A stretch of DNA of 64,000 nucleotides. Origin: Vibrio agarilyticus. GTDB taxonomy: Bacteria > Pseudomonadota > Gammaproteobacteria > Enterobacterales > Vibrionaceae. The notes under the pieces were generated by a model, which searched no databases, had not been told where the DNA came from, and saw only the letters and a program-made list of their open reading frames with translations. Position 1 is the first letter of the stretch, and each line of letters begins with the position of its first letter. Below are positions 10,921-21,340 of this stretch, in pieces. Where the stretch lies: assembly GCF_012641465.1 (NCBI RefSeq), contig NZ_JABAIK010000013.1, positions 50,394 to 114,393 on the forward strand, given 5' to 3'. The position numbers were made by a program, and so were the translations under genes.

Positions 10921-11877
10921 ATGCGACTTGTCCTTGGCCCAATGGAAGGGGTGCTCGATCATTTGATGCGCCACCTGCTCACTGAAATTAATGATTACGA
11001 TCTCTGTGTCACTGAGTTTGTTCGCGTAGTGGATCAGCTGCTGCCTGATCATGTTTTTTATCGCCTCTGCCCTGAGCTTGAACAGGGCTCTCAAACCCCT
11101 TCTGGTGTTCCGGTGCACATTCAGCTTTTGGGCCAAGAGCCGCACTGGATGGCCGAAAACGCGTTTCGTGTCGCCGAATTGGGCGCTCGAGGCATTGATC
11201 TCAACTTTGGCTGCCCGGCAAAAATGGTCAATCAAAGCAAAGGGGGCGCGGCCTTACTGCAACACCCTGAGCTAATTTATCAAGTGGTGAAATCCGTCCG
11301 TGATGCCGTACCTAGCAGCGTCCCTGTCAGTGCAAAAATTCGCTTAGGTTGGGATGATCCTGAAGATTGTTTTGCTATTGTGGATGCGATCCAAACTGCT
11401 GGCGCCAATGAACTGACCGTCCATGCGCGCACCAAAAATGGCGGTTACAAAGCGTCTGAAATCAAATGGGAGTATATCTCAAAGATTCGCGAACAATTTG
11501 ATATTCCGCTGATCGCCAATGGTGAGATTTGGAATTTTGCCGATGGCCAACGATGCATTGAGACGACTGGGGTTGATAATCTCATGGTGTGTCGCGGCGC
11601 GTTTAATATTCCAAACCTGGGCAATATGGTGAAATACAACCATGGCGCCATGCTATGGCCTGACGTGGTCGATTTATTACTGCACTATTCCACCTTTGAA
11701 ATTAAAGGGGATAAAGGTTTGTATTACCCTAACCGCGTCAAACAGTGGTTCTCTTATTTGCGCCAAGCCTACCCTGAGGCCGCGGCGTTATTTCGTGATA
11801 TTCGCACCTTCAATAAAGCAGCGCCGATTGTCGAGCATATTGAACGCTATCGCGATAATCTACAAAAAGCGAGCTAA
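10921..11877 (+). CDS. dusC: tRNA-dihydrouridine(16) synthase
   Basis: FMN-dependent reductase that makes dihydrouridine in tRNA. The Dus TIM-barrel is complete in 318 aa: N-terminal GPMEGV, the substrate segment LNFGCPAKMVNQSKGGAALL with the catalytic Cys (about residues 97-115), VHARTK and IANGEIW for flavin phosphate binding. Similarity to DusC (rather than DusA/B) is judged from the MRLVLGPMEGVLD opening. The ribosome site AAAGAGG sits eight bases before the ATG. Single gene; a family A repeat follows. Confidence 0.92.
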   Translation: MRLVLGPMEGVLDHLMRHLLTEINDYDLCVTEFVRVVDQLLPDHVFYRLCPELEQGSQTPSGVPVHIQLLGQEPHWMAENAFRVAELGARGIDLNFGCPAKMVNQSKGGAALLQHPELIYQVVKSVRDAVPSSVPVSAKIRLGWDDPEDCFAIVDAIQTAGANELTVHARTKNGGYKASEIKWEYISKIREQFDIPLIANGEIWNFADGQRCIETTGVDNLMVCRGAFNIPNLGNMVKYNHGAMLWPDVVDLLLHYSTFEIKGDKGLYYPNRVKQWFSYLRQAYPEAAALFRDIRTFNKAAPIVEHIERYRDNLQKAS

Positions 11878-11900
11878 GCCACATCAATAGCGCCTCGTTC

Positions 11901-12040
11901 TATACCCGTCCTACTTGAAGTTGCAGCGCTTTCGTTAGAACGTGGGGGCTTGCACTCACGAACCTCATCACATAGTCAGTCTATGCTCAGAGGCTTCGTT
12001 CGTTTGCCGCCTATCTGCAACTCCAAGTTGTTTGGGTATA
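11901..12040. repeat. Dispersed palindromic repeat, copy 2 (family A)
   Basis: Bounded by tatacccgtcctacttgaag at the left and tttgggtata at the right (about 140 bp). Inverted arms GAAGTTGCAG / CTGCAACTCC. Orientation is opposite to copy 1. Confidence 0.85.
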
Positions 12041-12084
12041 CCCCAGCATTATCTGATGAGAACGAGGCGTTTTCGCTTTAAAAA

Positions 12085-12879
12085 TCAACTCAGTAATAAA
12101 CTATCATCACTGAGTTCTTCACCGCGCACCTTAGTAAACATCTCTAACAAATCAGACACACCCATTTGAGCACGCGACTCACCTTCAACATCAAGTACGA
12201 TTTGTCCTTGGTGCAGCATCACAGTGCGATCACCGCATGCCAAGGCATCCTTCATTGAGTGAGTGACCATCATTGCGGTGAGATCAAACTCTTGCACAAT
12301 TCGTTTGGTCAAATCGATAATAAACGCCGCCATTCTTGGGTCTAATGCGGCGGTGTGTTCATCAAGTAGCAGCAATTTACTATTGGAAAGCGTGGCCATG
12401 ACCAGACTCACCGCCTGTCGTTGCCCACCCGATAACAAACCAATATTGTCACTCAGCCTGTCTTCAAGACCTAAACCCAAAATACTGATCCGCTCTTGAA
12501 ACAATTTTCGCCGCTGACTCGACAGCGCCAATGGCCAACCTCGCGTTTTCCCTCGGCAATAGGCTAACGCCATATTTTCTTCGATCGTCAATGAGCTGCA
12601 TGTGCCCGCCAATGGGTCTTGAAATACGCGCGCGCAATGGGTGGCTCTCTGATCTACACGCCAACGCGTCATATCAATACCATCAATGGCGACTTCGCCA
12701 CCCACCATAGGTGTTTCACCTGTCACCGCGCCAAGAAGGGTTGACTTGCCCGCGCCATTGGACCCAATCACGGTCAAAAACTGACCTTCAGGCACGCGCA
12801 GAGAGACGCCTCTCAAGGCGCGGTTTTCCAATATGGTCCCAGGATTAAACGTCACTTCGATATCGTTTAACTCAATCAT
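12085..12879 (-). CDS. ABC transporter ATP-binding protein (COG1101 type)
   Basis: ATPase of a three-gene ABC importer. The Walker A motif GSNGAGKST is at about residues 38-46; the signature LSGGQRQAV and the Walker B LLLLDEHTAALDP lie further on. The His switch is in MVTHSMKDAL. At 264 aa it matches the family found with ABC_sub_bind solute-binding proteins (TrpX/Y/Z-like systems). It overlaps the permease gene by 4 bp, so translation is coupled. Substrate is not shown by the sequence; aromatic amino acids are the family precedent. Confidence 0.87.
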   Translation of the reverse strand: MIELNDIEVTFNPGTILENRALRGVSLRVPEGQFLTVIGSNGAGKSTLLGAVTGETPMVGGEVAIDGIDMTRWRVDQRATHCARVFQDPLAGTCSSLTIEENMALAYCRGKTRGWPLALSSQRRKLFQERISILGLGLEDRLSDNIGLLSGGQRQAVSLVMATLSNSKLLLLDEHTAALDPRMAAFIIDLTKRIVQEFDLTAMMVTHSMKDALACGDRTVMLHQGQIVLDVEGESRAQMGVSDLLEMFTKVRGEELSDDSLLLS

Positions 12880-13808
12880 GCCTTTGCCTCCGATTTGGTT
12901 TTCGACGCGCTAGGCTTTTGCTTTGCCTTCTTCTGAGCGGCAAAGTGGCGTTTCAGTTTTGGCGCAATCAACGCAATCGCGACCAGTACCGCAGTGACTA
13001 AGTTAAGATCGGACGCTTGCAAGCCAAACATACCGCTCGACAAAGCAAAGGCCACTGCCAATCGGTACAGCACCGAACCAACAATAACCGCGACCACAGC
13101 GACCCAAATTTTACGGCCTGGGATCAGCGTCTGGCCTAAAATAACCGCGGCAAGACCCACCACAATGGTCCCCACTCCAGATGTCACATCAGCAAAGCTG
13201 TTGGTTTGCGCAAAAAGTGCGCCGGCAAACCCGACAAACCCGTTGGATAACGCCAAGCCAAAATAGGTATAAAACGCGGTATTGCCACCTTGCGCTGCCA
13301 CCATACGCGCATTGACGCCGGTTGCGCGCAGTGCCAAACCAAAATCACTGTTGAGCAAGCGAACCACGAACCAAGCGGCAATGAGCACCAAAACGCCCAC
13401 CACCAGTGGGCGCACGTAGACAGGATCGGCCATCATTTCAAACGGCGTGAGAATGGTCTCCTCACCGAGCAGCGCCATATTCGGGCGCCCCATGATACGA
13501 ATGTTGATTGAAAACGCGGCGATCATGGTCAAAATAGACGCGAGCAGGTGCAAAATACCACAGCGTACTGCTAAAAATGCGGTGATCCAGCCTGTGGTCG
13601 CGCCAGCGAGTACCGCAAGCGCGGTCGCAAGCCAAGGGTTGATGCCCGCAACAATCGCGGTGGCAGCAACGGCCGCGCCCATGGGAAAACTGCCATCAAC
13701 GGTCAGATCAGGGAAATCGAGAACTCGAAAGGTAAGATAAACGCCAAGTGCGACAAGGCCATAGACCAAGCCAATCTCAAGCGCACCAAAAAAGGCAAAA
13801 GCAGACAT
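12876..13808 (-). CDS. ABC transporter permease (branched-chain-amino-acid-type, COG4120)
   Basis: Polytopic inner-membrane permease of 310 aa with about eight to nine hydrophobic segments and a Lys/Ala-rich basic tail after residue 285. It belongs to the BPD_transp_2 family and partners the ATPase downstream and the solute-binding protein upstream. A strong hairpin separates it from the latter, which would allow more binding protein than permease to be made. The highly charged C-terminal tail (KKAKQKPSASKTKSEAKA) is low-complexity. Confidence 0.87.
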   Translation of the reverse strand: MSAFAFFGALEIGLVYGLVALGVYLTFRVLDFPDLTVDGSFPMGAAVAATAIVAGINPWLATALAVLAGATTGWITAFLAVRCGILHLLASILTMIAAFSINIRIMGRPNMALLGEETILTPFEMMADPVYVRPLVVGVLVLIAAWFVVRLLNSDFGLALRATGVNARMVAAQGGNTAFYTYFGLALSNGFVGFAGALFAQTNSFADVTSGVGTIVVGLAAVILGQTLIPGRKIWVAVVAVIVGSVLYRLAVAFALSSGMFGLQASDLNLVTAVLVAIALIAPKLKRHFAAQKKAKQKPSASKTKSEAKA

Positions 13809-13840
13809 ACTTACTCCTTGTACTGCTTAACAAATAACGC

Positions 13841-13866
13841 AATGACCGACAGCCCTGTCGGTCATT
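13841..13866 (-). terminator. Intra-operon hairpin between binding protein and permease genes
   Basis: Near-perfect inverted repeat AATGACCGACA / TGTCGGTCATT with a short loop, just after the solute-binding protein stop. On the minus strand no good T run follows, so partial attenuation or 3'-end protection is more likely than full termination. Confidence 0.55.
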
Positions 13867-13883
13867 TTAAACAATCTTAGAGA

Positions 13884-14849
13884 TTAATTTTTCGCGGTAA
13901 CGCGGCTGCGTACCGACTCAGGAATGGTGATCCCCAATAGCTTCGCCGCATTATCGTTGACGACCAAGTCAGAGCCTTTTGCGACAGTGACATCGAGATC
14001 GCCAGGTTTTGAACCGGTTAAAATCGCTGCGACATAATCGGCAGTTTGCACACCCACTTGGTAATAATCAAAACCCAGTCCCGCAAGAGCGCCCTTAGCC
14101 ACATAAGAGGTTGCACCACCAAACACGGGGGTTTTGGCTTGATTTGCGGCGACGACCATGCCTTCAATCGCGCTGGCGACGGTGTTATCTGTCGGCGCGT
14201 AAATCACGTCCGATTTTGCCGCAATCGCTTGAGTCGCTGATTGAACATCAGCACTTTTCAGCGCCGTCCCCTCAACCACCGCAATGCCTTTGGCGGCGGC
14301 ATGTTGCTTTAATAACTCAACCAATGCCATCGCATTCGCTTCGCCAGGGTTATAGACCACCCCAATCGATTTGACATTTGGCAACAGCTCTTGAATCAAC
14401 TCAACGTGCTGACCGACGGGCGAAAGATCCGACAAGCCTGTGACGTTTTTGCCCGGTTTTTGATGCTGTTTGATAAGTTTGGCGCCAATTGGGTCGGTCA
14501 CCGCCGTGAACACCACGGGAATATTACGCGTTGCCGAGACTAACGCTTGCGCCGTTGGCGTCGCAATGCCGACCAACACATCGGGTTTTTCGCCAACAAA
14601 CTGACGCGCTATCTGCACCGCAATGGCCGGATTCCCCTGCGCAGTTTTAAAGTCAAACTGTAAGTTCTTCCCTTCTTCAAACCCTTTTGCCTTAAGCCCA
14701 TCAAGCAAACCTTGCCGTGTTGCGTCCAAAGCGGGGTGCTCCACAATTTGTGACACTGCCACTCGCGCCATTTCTGCGCTGGCGGTCATTGAACCCAATA
14801 ACGCACACGATGCCACAAGGGCGGTAGAAATCCATTGATTCGCTTTCAT
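13884..14849 (-). CDS. ABC transporter solute-binding protein (ABC_sub_bind family)
   Basis: Periplasmic binding protein of the ABC_sub_bind family (TrpX-like). Signal peptide: MKANQWISTALVASCALLG... with cleavage near AMASAEM (residues 1-25). The body shows the typical IARQFVGEKPDVLVGIATP and IYAPTDNTVASAIEG segments. I choose the ATG at 14849 (321 aa) because AAGGAG lies six to seven bases upstream; the frame is open for 11 more codons without a site. First gene of a three-gene importer operon. Confidence 0.88.
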   Translation of the reverse strand: MKANQWISTALVASCALLGSMTASAEMARVAVSQIVEHPALDATRQGLLDGLKAKGFEEGKNLQFDFKTAQGNPAIAVQIARQFVGEKPDVLVGIATPTAQALVSATRNIPVVFTAVTDPIGAKLIKQHQKPGKNVTGLSDLSPVGQHVELIQELLPNVKSIGVVYNPGEANAMALVELLKQHAAAKGIAVVEGTALKSADVQSATQAIAAKSDVIYAPTDNTVASAIEGMVVAANQAKTPVFGGATSYVAKGALAGLGFDYYQVGVQTADYVAAILTGSKPGDLDVTVAKGSDLVVNDNAAKLLGITIPESVRSRVTAKN

Positions 14850-15325
14850 CTTTACTCCTTGATTTAGCTTGGTCGGCAACAAGGTGGGGCTCGCTTTCAG
14901 CCCGCCATGTTGATAACTCTTTTCTTTTTGAAATGTCGAAAGCCCGCTTTTATTACCGAGCTTTTGCCATCTGAATCATCCTTAACGACACGATGGCAGG
15001 TCTATTCCCACTTGAAATTGCAACGCTTTTCAAACGTTCTGGGTGTAACCTATCGTTATTACTTTTACTCGGAATCAGAACTTTTGCCAAGCCTGGATTA
15101 ACGAATGTGCAATTTTCGCAACAAACAATCAGCAAAATCACCAAGATTCCGCCAAATTGGTTGCGTTTCGCTAACCAACATCAAAAGCATTTAGGTACCG
15201 TTTTGACGTTACTTGGGCATCTTTGGGAAAGGTTGTGCGGTGAGCGTGATGCGTGCGAGCAAGGAGACGCTCAAGCGAAGAGGTGGAACAATGTGACATG
15301 AGCGGGCGCTCATGTCACTTAGACA
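14850..15325. other. Intergenic region with a degenerate repeat
   Basis: Upstream of the ABC importer. Around 15000-15055 it holds tattcccacttgaaattgcaacg and tctgggtgtaac, which resemble decayed ends of the family A repeat. No TrpR- or TyrR-type operator was recognised and no supported ORF is present. Confidence 0.4.
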
Positions 15326-15778
15326 CTAAAACCAGCGATCCAACGCACTTTTATCCAACTGACGAAAAGCACGATTGAGAATGTGAGCTAACTCTTTATA
15401 GCGAGGACGAGATTTCGCTGGCTCTAAGGCGCATCCGGTTTCAATGATCTTTTGGTGCAACTCATGATACCAACTTGCCAAAGACGGCGGCAAACGAGTA
15501 TTCGAACGATTGCCCAACCACCAAATCCCTTGTAAAGGAAGGCTCAGAGCGAATAAAGCGATCACCACCGCCTGTGGCATTGCGGCATGGTTTTCAAAGG
15601 CCATTTGCGTTAACACACTGATAGCCGCAATGGCAGGCATAAACTTGATGCCAAAACGGGTCGCCTTAATAATGCGCTGCTCAGGAAAAATCGCATTGAG
15701 CTCTTTTCGCATAGGCCACACATTCATGTACTTTTGCCCATCTTTAAGACTATGGGCCAGTCCGATTCTGTTGCTCAT
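15326..15778 (-). CDS. yfbV: UPF0208 membrane protein YfbV
   Basis: Small inner-membrane protein with two hydrophobic segments (about residues 42-62 and 68-88). The conserved segment [14 protein letters not shown] and the C-terminal [17 protein letters not shown] match YfbV closely. Its neighbour on the far side is ackA, as in Escherichia coli (divergent). I use the ATG at 15778 (150 aa, close to the 151 aa of E. coli); a GTG four codons upstream is open. YfbV has been linked to chromosome macrodomain insulation in E. coli; that role is not shown here. Confidence 0.9.
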   Translation of the reverse strand: MSNRIGLAHSLKDGQKYMNVWPMRKELNAIFPEQRIIKATRFGIKFMPAIAAISVLTQMAFENHAAMPQAVVIALFALSLPLQGIWWLGNRSNTRLPPSLASWYHELHQKIIETGCALEPAKSRPRYKELAHILNRAFRQLDKSALDRWF

Positions 15779-16183
15779 ACGCGCTCTCACTCAGTCTGTT
15801 TGTCACTTTGGATCTGCTTTTAAGTGACTGTTTGCCTCTAAATTAAGGTCAAAACTAAAATTAAGTTGAAGAATTCAACTGAAAATTGAATAATTTGACC
15901 AAAATTAAAATTCACTCAATTTTTTTTTGTTATCATCACCGTTAGTCGCTATCCTTTACGACCTTCAATCTCATTGTTGCCCTTATTTACTATTTAAGCA
16001 ACTGTGAGATCACCTCGCAAAGGATCGCATCGCGGGCGAATCTAGATTCACCGCATCTAAGGTATACGGATTTCAACGTTTTTTGACTCAAAATAGGACG
16101 AGGGTTGAGACCTTCGACTATTCTTGTGGTTAATTTTTAATCCTGACTGATAGTTTTATCAGACACATAATAGGTAGTCACTC
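15779..16183. other. Divergent promoter region of yfbV and ackA
   Basis: About 400 bp, very AT-rich at 15830-15935 with repeated aattaa/aaaatt tracts. No ORF. It should hold the ackA-pta promoter; no operator could be assigned with confidence. Confidence 0.4.
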
Positions 16184-17380
16184 ATGTCTAAGCTAGTTTT
16201 AGTTTTAAACTGTGGTAGTTCTTCTCTTAAATTCGCGATTGTTGACGCGGAAACTGGCGCAGAGCACCTAACCGGTCTTGCAGAATGTCTTCACCTTCCT
16301 GAAGCTCGCATCAAATGGAAGTTGGATGGCAAACACGAAGCACAACTTGGTGATGGCGCAGCTCACGAAGAAGCACTAGCCTTCATGGTAGAAACTATTC
16401 TTGCTTCTAAGCCAGAGCTTAAAGAGAACCTAGGCGCTATCGGTCACCGTATCGTTCACGGTGGCGAGCACTTTACTCAATCTGCGCTAATCACTGACGA
16501 AGTACTGAAAGGTATTGAAGATGCGGCAACATTTGCACCACTTCATAACCCAGCTCACCTAATCGGTATCGAAGCGGCGAAGCACAACTTCCCAGCACTT
16601 AAGAACGTTGCAGTATTTGACACAGCGTTCCACCAAACCATGCCTGAGGAATCATTCCTATACGCGCTACCGTACAAATTGTACAAAGAGCACGGCATCC
16701 GTCGTTACGGCATGCACGGTACCTCACACCTATTCATCACTCGTGAAGTGGCTGGCCTGCTAAACAAACCTGTTGAAGAAGTAAACATCATCAACTGTCA
16801 CCTAGGTAACGGTGCTTCTGTTTGTGCTATCAAGAACGGCCAATCTGTCGACACCTCTATGGGTCTGACACCGCTTGAAGGTCTTGTAATGGGTACGCGT
16901 TGTGGCGATATCGACCCTGCTATCGTGTTCCACCTACATGACGCGCTAGGCTACTCTGTTGACGAAATCAACACCATGCTAACCAAAGAATCTGGTCTGC
17001 AAGGTCTGACTGAAGTGACTTCTGACTGCCGCTTTGTTGAAGACAACTACGGTCAAAAAGAAGAAGCAACTCGCGCAATGGACGTGTTCTGTCACCGCCT
17101 AGCGAAATACGTTGCAGGTTACACTGCGTCTATGGAAGGTCGTCTAGATGCGATCACTTTCACTGGCGGTATCGGTGAGAACTCTGGCCCAATCCGTGAA
17201 ATGGTATTGAACCGTCTTGCTATCTTCGGTATCGAAGTAGACAGCGAAGCGAACCTGAAAGCACGTTTTGGCGGCGAAGGCACTATCACCACTGCGAACA
17301 GCCGCATTCCAGCGATGGTTATCTCAACCAACGAAGAGCTTGTTATCGCTGAAGACACTGCACGTCTAGCAGGTCTTTAA
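16184..17380 (+). CDS. ackA: Acetate kinase
   Basis: Cytosolic enzyme that converts acetyl phosphate and ADP to acetate and ATP. The N-terminal phosphate-binding signature [11 protein letters not shown] is at about residues 9-19, with the [17 protein letters not shown] segment and the [11 protein letters not shown] adenosine motif. At 398 aa it has normal length. The codon choice is strongly biased and regular, as expected of a highly expressed gene. Followed by a terminator and then pta, forming the acetate overflow pathway. Confidence 0.97.
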   Translation: MSKLVLVLNCGSSSLKFAIVDAETGAEHLTGLAECLHLPEARIKWKLDGKHEAQLGDGAAHEEALAFMVETILASKPELKENLGAIGHRIVHGGEHFTQSALITDEVLKGIEDAATFAPLHNPAHLIGIEAAKHNFPALKNVAVFDTAFHQTMPEESFLYALPYKLYKEHGIRRYGMHGTSHLFITREVAGLLNKPVEEVNIINCHLGNGASVCAIKNGQSVDTSMGLTPLEGLVMGTRCGDIDPAIVFHLHDALGYSVDEINTMLTKESGLQGLTEVTSDCRFVEDNYGQKEEATRAMDVFCHRLAKYVAGYTASMEGRLDAITFTGGIGENSGPIREMVLNRLAIFGIEVDSEANLKARFGGEGTITTANSRIPAMVISTNEELVIAEDTARLAGL

Positions 17381-17388
17381 TCAAACTG

Positions 17389-17424
17389 ACTGGCTAGCCC
17401 CTCATGGCTAGCCAGTTTTCTTTC
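17389..17424 (+). terminator. Terminator/attenuator between ackA and pta
   Basis: Perfect 11-bp stem ACTGGCTAGCC (17390-17400) and GGCTAGCCAGT (17406-17416) with a T-rich tail. It lies inside the ackA-pta unit, so readthrough or a separate pta promoter is expected. Confidence 0.8.
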
Positions 17425-17516
17425 ACAAGGGTTTATCTGGGGCTCAACCCCTATTCCCTGACTCTCACGGAATAAGAGTTGAGCTTTTATCCCCAATAGC
17501 TAAAGGTATTCTGCGA

Positions 17517-19661
17517 ATGTCTCGTACGATTATGCTTATCCCTGCAAGCGCTGGCGTTGGCCTAACAAGCGCAAGCATGGGTGTTCTACGTTCAATGGAA
17601 CGCAAAGGCGTTAAAGTGTCTTTCTATAAGCCTATCGCTCAGCCACGTGATGGCGGCGATCAGCCTGATCTAACGTCAACCATCGTTGCGGTAAACAGCG
17701 ACATTAAAATCGGTCAATCTATGCCGATGTCCGTTGCTGAGAGCCTTATCGGTAACGACAACATGGACGAGTTGCTAGAAACGGTTGTTGAACGTTACAA
17801 CCAGATCAACAAAGATGCAGACGTGACGCTTATCGAAGGTCTAGTACCGACGCGTAAGCACCCATTTGCCAACCAAGTGAACGCTGAAATCGCAGCAACC
17901 CTTGGCGCAGAAATCGTGTTGATTGCAACGCCGGGCACCGACAACCCAGCTCAGCTTAAAGACAGCATCGAAGTGGCGTGTTCTAACTTTGGTGGTACCA
18001 AAAACAAAGCGATCTCAGGCGTTATCATCAACAAGCTAAACGCCCCTGTTGATGACGCTGGCCGCACTCGCCCTGATCTTTCTGAGATCTTCGACGATGC
18101 CGACAGCGCGACTAAGAACCAGCTAGAAGTGATGCAAATCTTCAACTCTAGCCCAATCCGCGTGCTTGGCTGCGTGCCTTGGAATATCGACTTAATCGCA
18201 ACTCGCGCAATCGATATGGCAAAACACCTCAATGCTGAAATCATCAACGAAGGTGAAATGAACACTCGTCGCATCAAGAGCATTACGTTCTGTGCACGTT
18301 CTCTACCTAACATGATTGAGCACTTCAAACCAGGTTCACTGCTAGTGACTTCGGCTGACCGTCCTGACGTTATCGTTGCCGCATCTCTTGCTGCAATGAA
18401 CGGCGTAGACATCGGTGCTGTGCTGTTGACTGGCGGTTACGATATGCCTGCTGAAATCGCAGACCTGTGTAAGCCTGCATTTGAAACTGGCCTGCCAATT
18501 TTCAAAGCGCAAGGTAACACTTGGCAAACGTCACTGAACCTACAAAGCTTCAGCCTAGAAGTGCCTGCAGACGATAAAGAGCGCATCGAGTTCATCAGCG
18601 AACACGTTGCAAGCCACATTGATGGCGCGTGGATCGACAGCATGACCGAAGGCACGCAAAAATCGCGTCGCCTAAGCCCACCAGCGTTCCGTTACCAGCT
18701 CACTGAATTTGCTCGTAAAGCGGGCAAACGCATCGTGCTTCCTGAAGGTGACGAGCCACGTACCGTTAAAGCGGCAGCCATCTGTGCTGAGCGCGGTATT
18801 GCTGAATGTGTGCTGCTAGGTAACCCAGAAGAAATCCGTCGCGTTGCGGCGCAACAAGGCGTTGAGCTAGGCGCTGGCGTGCAAATCATTGATGCAGATG
18901 CGATCCGTGAAAACTACGTAGCTCGTTTGGTTGAGCTACGTGGCGCGAAAGGCATGACTGAAGTGGTTGCTCGTGAGAAGCTGCAAGACTCTGTATTCCT
19001 AGGCACCATGATGCTTGAGAACAACGAAGTTGACGGTCTGGTATCTGGCGCGGTTCACACCACGGCAAACACCATCGTTCCTCCGTTCCAAATCATCAAG
19101 ACTGCGCCAAGCGCGTCTATCGTATCGTCAATCTTCTTCATGCTGCTGCCTGATCAAGTATTGGTGTACGGTGACTGTGCAATCAACCCAGATCCAACGG
19201 CTGAGCAATTGGCTGAAATCGCTATCCAATCTGCGGATTCTGCAGCGGCATTTGGTATCGAACCTCGCGTGGCTATGATTTCTTACTCTACTGGCGAATC
19301 TGGTAAGGGTGCAGACGTTGATAAAGTACGTGAAGCGACCAAACTGGCTCAAGAGAAGCGTCCAGATCTTATCATCGACGGTCCTCTACAGTACGATGCG
19401 GCGATCATGGAGAACGTAGCAGCTTCTAAAGCGCCTAACTCTCCAGTTGCTGGTAAAGCGACGGTGTTCGTATTCCCAGATCTCAACACGGGTAACACGA
19501 CTTACAAAGCGGTACAGCGTTCAGCGGATCTAGTTTCTATCGGTCCAATGCTGCAAGGTATGCGTAAGCCGGTGAACGATTTGTCTCGTGGTGCGTTGGT
19601 AGATGATATTGTTTACACGATTGCTTTGACGGCGATTCAAGCGACTCAAGAGATGGTTTAA
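17517..19661 (+). CDS. pta: Phosphate acetyltransferase
   Basis: Converts acetyl-CoA and phosphate to acetyl phosphate and CoA. It is the long form (714 aa): an N-terminal P-loop-like/BioD-like domain (about 1-225), a DRTGG domain (about 226-340), and the catalytic PTA_PTB domain (about 385-710) with [18 protein letters not shown] and the YSTGESGKG segment. Downstream of ackA with the usual spacing, so the two act together. High-expression codon bias as in ackA. A strong terminator follows. Confidence 0.96.
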   Translation: MSRTIMLIPASAGVGLTSASMGVLRSMERKGVKVSFYKPIAQPRDGGDQPDLTSTIVAVNSDIKIGQSMPMSVAESLIGNDNMDELLETVVERYNQINKDADVTLIEGLVPTRKHPFANQVNAEIAATLGAEIVLIATPGTDNPAQLKDSIEVACSNFGGTKNKAISGVIINKLNAPVDDAGRTRPDLSEIFDDADSATKNQLEVMQIFNSSPIRVLGCVPWNIDLIATRAIDMAKHLNAEIINEGEMNTRRIKSITFCARSLPNMIEHFKPGSLLVTSADRPDVIVAASLAAMNGVDIGAVLLTGGYDMPAEIADLCKPAFETGLPIFKAQGNTWQTSLNLQSFSLEVPADDKERIEFISEHVASHIDGAWIDSMTEGTQKSRRLSPPAFRYQLTEFARKAGKRIVLPEGDEPRTVKAAAICAERGIAECVLLGNPEEIRRVAAQQGVELGAGVQIIDADAIRENYVARLVELRGAKGMTEVVAREKLQDSVFLGTMMLENNEVDGLVSGAVHTTANTIVPPFQIIKTAPSASIVSSIFFMLLPDQVLVYGDCAINPDPTAEQLAEIAIQSADSAAAFGIEPRVAMISYSTGESGKGADVDKVREATKLAQEKRPDLIIDGPLQYDAAIMENVAASKAPNSPVAGKATVFVFPDLNTGNTTYKAVQRSADLVSIGPMLQGMRKPVNDLSRGALVDDIVYTIALTAIQATQEMV

Positions 19662-19694
19662 TTTAGACTTTCTTTTGTGAATGCTAGAGATGAG

Positions 19695-19723
19695 AAGCCC
19701 CTGCAATGCAGGGGCTTTTTTTG
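19695..19723 (+). terminator. Rho-independent terminator after pta
   Basis: GC-rich stem AAGCCCCTGCA / TGCAGGGGCTT followed by a run of seven T. Marks the end of the ackA-pta unit and the left limit of the foreign-looking insert. Confidence 0.92.
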
Positions 19724-19778
19724 TGTTTGAAAAGTGTTGCGCAGTTTGTTTGACCCGCTTGTAAGCAAGAGCGTATCT

Positions 19779-19924
19779 CAAGCTCTGTGTTAGCGGGCCA
19801 GCTACTCTTTGTCTTGCCAAAGAGTAACCAGAAAGGCGCTTTTTATTCTTTGGTGTGGTTCGGCGCGGTTTGAGGCGTTCCCTACGCCGCAAACCTCAAA
19901 AATCGTCCTGATTTTTGGCCTGTT
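19779..19924 (+). repeat. Left copy of a ~150-bp inverted repeat flanking the three-gene insert
   Basis: Runs from caagctctgtg to ttttggcctgtt. By eye, about 85% of it matches, in inverted orientation, the stretch at 24301-24450 on the other side of the insert; shared blocks include ccagaaaggcgctt and gcgttccctacgcc. It contains hairpins and no supported gene. Confidence 0.8.
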
Positions 19925-20146
19925 ACCGCCTCCATATTTGGCTGAGTGGTGTTTGTCTCGCTTAAACGTTTCTTCTTCCGTTGATTAAACACTATTTGAT
20001 ATGAGACTAGGGTGATATAATAATTTTATTTTTAATTACCAGTTATTGGGGGCTATAAGTGTGGTTACTCACATTCAATTGCATAGCTACCATACGAGAC
20101 ACTTGCCATTGCACCACCCCACAAGAATTTAAGCAGTAAATAAAAA

Positions 20147-21340
20147 ATGAAAATACTACTTCTTTCAGATCTACATGCTGTCATTGACGGTGACTCTAAG
20201 AACTTCAGTAACACTCGGCTTCATCTTGACTCTACCGGGAGCGGTGAGTGGGGGGATGGTTTAGTCACCTACATTACGAGCTTGGGCATTCAATATGACC
20301 TTATTGTATGCTGTGGAGACATTGCAAACAAAGGCTGTCAACAATCGTTTTTGGCTGGTTGGAAGTTCTTACACAAGATAAGTAATCATTTTTCAAAAGC
20401 CAAACTTATATGTGCTCCCGGAAACCATGACCACCAATCTAGACCAGATCCAGCAGATATACAGAGTGGCTTTTCACCGAAGCATCAACTCCAATTTTGT
20501 AGCCCTCCATTTCCATTCGTTTCTCATGAAAAAAACACACATTTCTGGGCATGGAATTGGTATATGGATGATACCTGTCCCGACTCAAACCTATTACTTG
20601 TTAATACTAGCGCATATCATGGCTTTAATGATGAGTACAAACATGGTCGAATAGCTTTAGAAACAGTAAATCAAATTGAAGAGCATCTCGAATCCTTAGA
20701 AGAAATAAAAGCATTAAATATTCTCATATGCCATCACCACCCTCAGCGAATGGAACATGCACACAATGATTATGATGGTCAGCAAATGGCAGGTGGGCAG
20801 AAACTACTTCATTCGATCCAAAATGTTGACAAAGGCCCTTGGTTAATTCTTCATGGTCACAAACACTATGCATGTATATCCACAGCATCAAGCGAAGGAC
20901 AAACCCCGCCAATCGTATTTTCAGCAGGAAGTGCGTCCGCTAAATACAAAGATCTAATTGAGAACCAGTTTTACTCACTTAACATAAATATTGAAAAAAC
21001 TAAAGAAGAAGAACGTATAGTTGGTACATTTGAAACACACCAATTTACACCCGGTGGTGGCTGGGCCCCTTCTGAATCTTCTAAGATGCCAGCCAGAAGT
21101 GGCCTCGGATCAAGAGAAACAGCTACACGCCTAATTAAAGAACTTAATCGACTACTCGAAAATGAAGAGTTCTTAGAGGGTGAAGAACTAGAACGCATAA
21201 ACCTAGAGTTGGGCTATTTTTTGCCAAAAGAATTCGAAAAGTTCACGAAAAGACTAGCGGCTAATTCTCTTGTTGCCGAGATAGACGCTCAAAATCAATG
21301 TATTATTCAAATTCAAATAGGGCCTGACAATGATAAATAG
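20147..21340 (+). CDS. Calcineurin-like metallophosphoesterase of a three-gene accessory operon
   Basis: A 397-aa predicted metal-dependent phosphoesterase (nuclease or phosphatase). All the metallophosphoesterase motifs are present: D8-x-H10, GD at 57-58, GNHD at 92-95, HHH at 196-198 and GHKH at 237-240. After about residue 290 there is a separate, charged helical tail (ELNRLLENEEFLEGEELE). It is first in an operon: the next ATG lies 11 bases before its stop. AT-rich compared with flanking core genes. I recognise the fold but not a named family; a role together with the ATPase in nucleic-acid processing, possibly phage defence, is inference. Confidence 0.8.
   Translation: MKILLLSDLHAVIDGDSKNFSNTRLHLDSTGSGEWGDGLVTYITSLGIQYDLIVCCGDIANKGCQQSFLAGWKFLHKISNHFSKAKLICAPGNHDHQSRPDPADIQSGFSPKHQLQFCSPPFPFVSHEKNTHFWAWNWYMDDTCPDSNLLLVNTSAYHGFNDEYKHGRIALETVNQIEEHLESLEEIKALNILICHHHPQRMEHAHNDYDGQQMAGGQKLLHSIQNVDKGPWLILHGHKHYACISTASSEGQTPPIVFSAGSASAKYKDLIENQFYSLNINIEKTKEEERIVGTFETHQFTPGGGWAPSESSKMPARSGLGSRETATRLIKELNRLLENEEFLEGEELERINLELGYFLPKEFEKFTKRLAANSLVAEIDAQNQCIIQIQIGPDNDK

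Noticed and set aside
14850-15325. Trp or Tyr repressor site or T-box before the ABC_sub_bind importer
   Set aside because: Expected from the TrpXYZ precedent, but no matching palindrome or T-box sequence could be found.
19530-19892. 120-codon frame on the minus strand
   Set aside because: Overlaps the end of pta, its terminator and the left repeat; no protein-like composition.
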